5,660 nt of DNA from an uncultured Prevotella sp. (GTDB lineage: Bacteria; Bacteroidota; Bacteroidia; Bacteroidales; Bacteroidaceae): assembly GCA_946625715.1 (NCBI GenBank), contig CAMOTK010000129.1:1-5660 (forward strand), written 5' to 3'. This document shows, one piece after another, positions 5,616-5,660 of this stretch. The position numbers were made by a program, and so were the translations under genes. Within the stretch, counting starts at the first letter, position 1, and the number at the start of each line of letters is the position of its first letter. The notes below the pieces were generated by a model. It had not been told where the DNA came from, made no database searches, and saw nothing but the letters and a program-made list of their open reading frames with translations.

Positions 5616-5660
5616 CCCATTACTGAGCGACGCTGCAAAGATAGGACAAAAAATCCGAAC
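5616..5660. repeat. Direct repeat, right copy (45 bp exact, reaches window edge)
   Basis: Identical over all 45 bases to 4940-4984 and in the same orientation. It reaches the last base of the window, so the full repeat may be longer. The sequences to its left diverge from the left copy apart from the TGTCC at 5611-5615. Confidence 0.97.
5636..5643 (-). promoter_or_regulatory. -7 box of the probable MNT/HEPN promoter
   Basis: The minus strand reads TATCTTTG, the Bacteroidota -7 consensus, inside the right copy of the 45-bp repeat. The -33 element would lie beyond the window edge. Initiation near 5629 would give a leader of about 57 nt before the MNT ATG. A short ORF (ATG at 5618-5620, 11 codons, stopping at TGA) opens in this leader. 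Confidence 0.55.

Noticed and set aside
4931..5660. CRISPR array or insertion sequence
   Set aside because: Only two repeat copies 676 bases apart with genes between, no spacers, no transposase and no terminal inverted repeats seen.

Overview
The window looks like chromosomal DNA from a Prevotella-type member of the Bacteroidota. Promoters match the TAnnTTTG -7 box of this phylum, start codons lack Shine-Dalgarno sequences and sit in AT-rich leaders, and the left-hand gene order (DUF177, rpmF, fabH, era, with no plsX between rpmF and fabH) is the usual Bacteroidales arrangement. The genus is an inference from sequence style; no 16S or other marker is present.

Left part (1-2316, minus strand): a housekeeping operon reads leftward from a TACCTTTG promoter at 2284-2291. 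It encodes a DUF177/YceD protein, ribosomal protein L32 (rpmF), the fatty-acid initiation enzyme FabH, and the first 105 residues of the ribosome-assembly GTPase Era, which runs off the left edge. rpmF and fabH overlap by one base (TAATG). The fabH-era spacer holds a low-complexity nested inverted repeat that includes the fabH stop codon.

Middle (2255-4756): a divergent intergenic region of about 320 bases separates that operon from a rightward pair of genes with their own promoter (-7 box 2473-2480). The pair encodes a 112-residue exported protein with a Bacteroidota-style C-terminal tail, and, 6 bases later, a 610-residue exported alpha/beta hydrolase resembling secretory lipases (predicted triad Ser237, Asp393, His435) with an unassigned helical C-terminal extension. 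Both mature N-termini carry a similar short beta motif.

Right part (4757-5660): this accessory segment holds a strong bidirectional terminator hairpin (4839-4889) and an exact 45-bp direct repeat (4940-4984 and 5616-5660) carrying a minus-strand TATCTTTG promoter. Between the repeat copies lies an AT-rich MNT/HEPN (MntA/HepT-type) toxin-antitoxin module. The nucleotidyltransferase antitoxin is complete with its GSx10DxD motif. The HEPN toxin keeps its RX4HXY active site but lacks about 40-45 N-terminal residues, with the break falling at the MNT stop codon.

The right copy of the repeat probably drives MNT. The left copy would drive a transcript of roughly 115 nt ending at the hairpin, a candidate small RNA. 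The most interesting part of the window is therefore this repeat-flanked, partly decayed toxin-antitoxin cassette and the promoter-terminator element next to it. Everything else is ordinary core genome or a secreted hydrolase operon.
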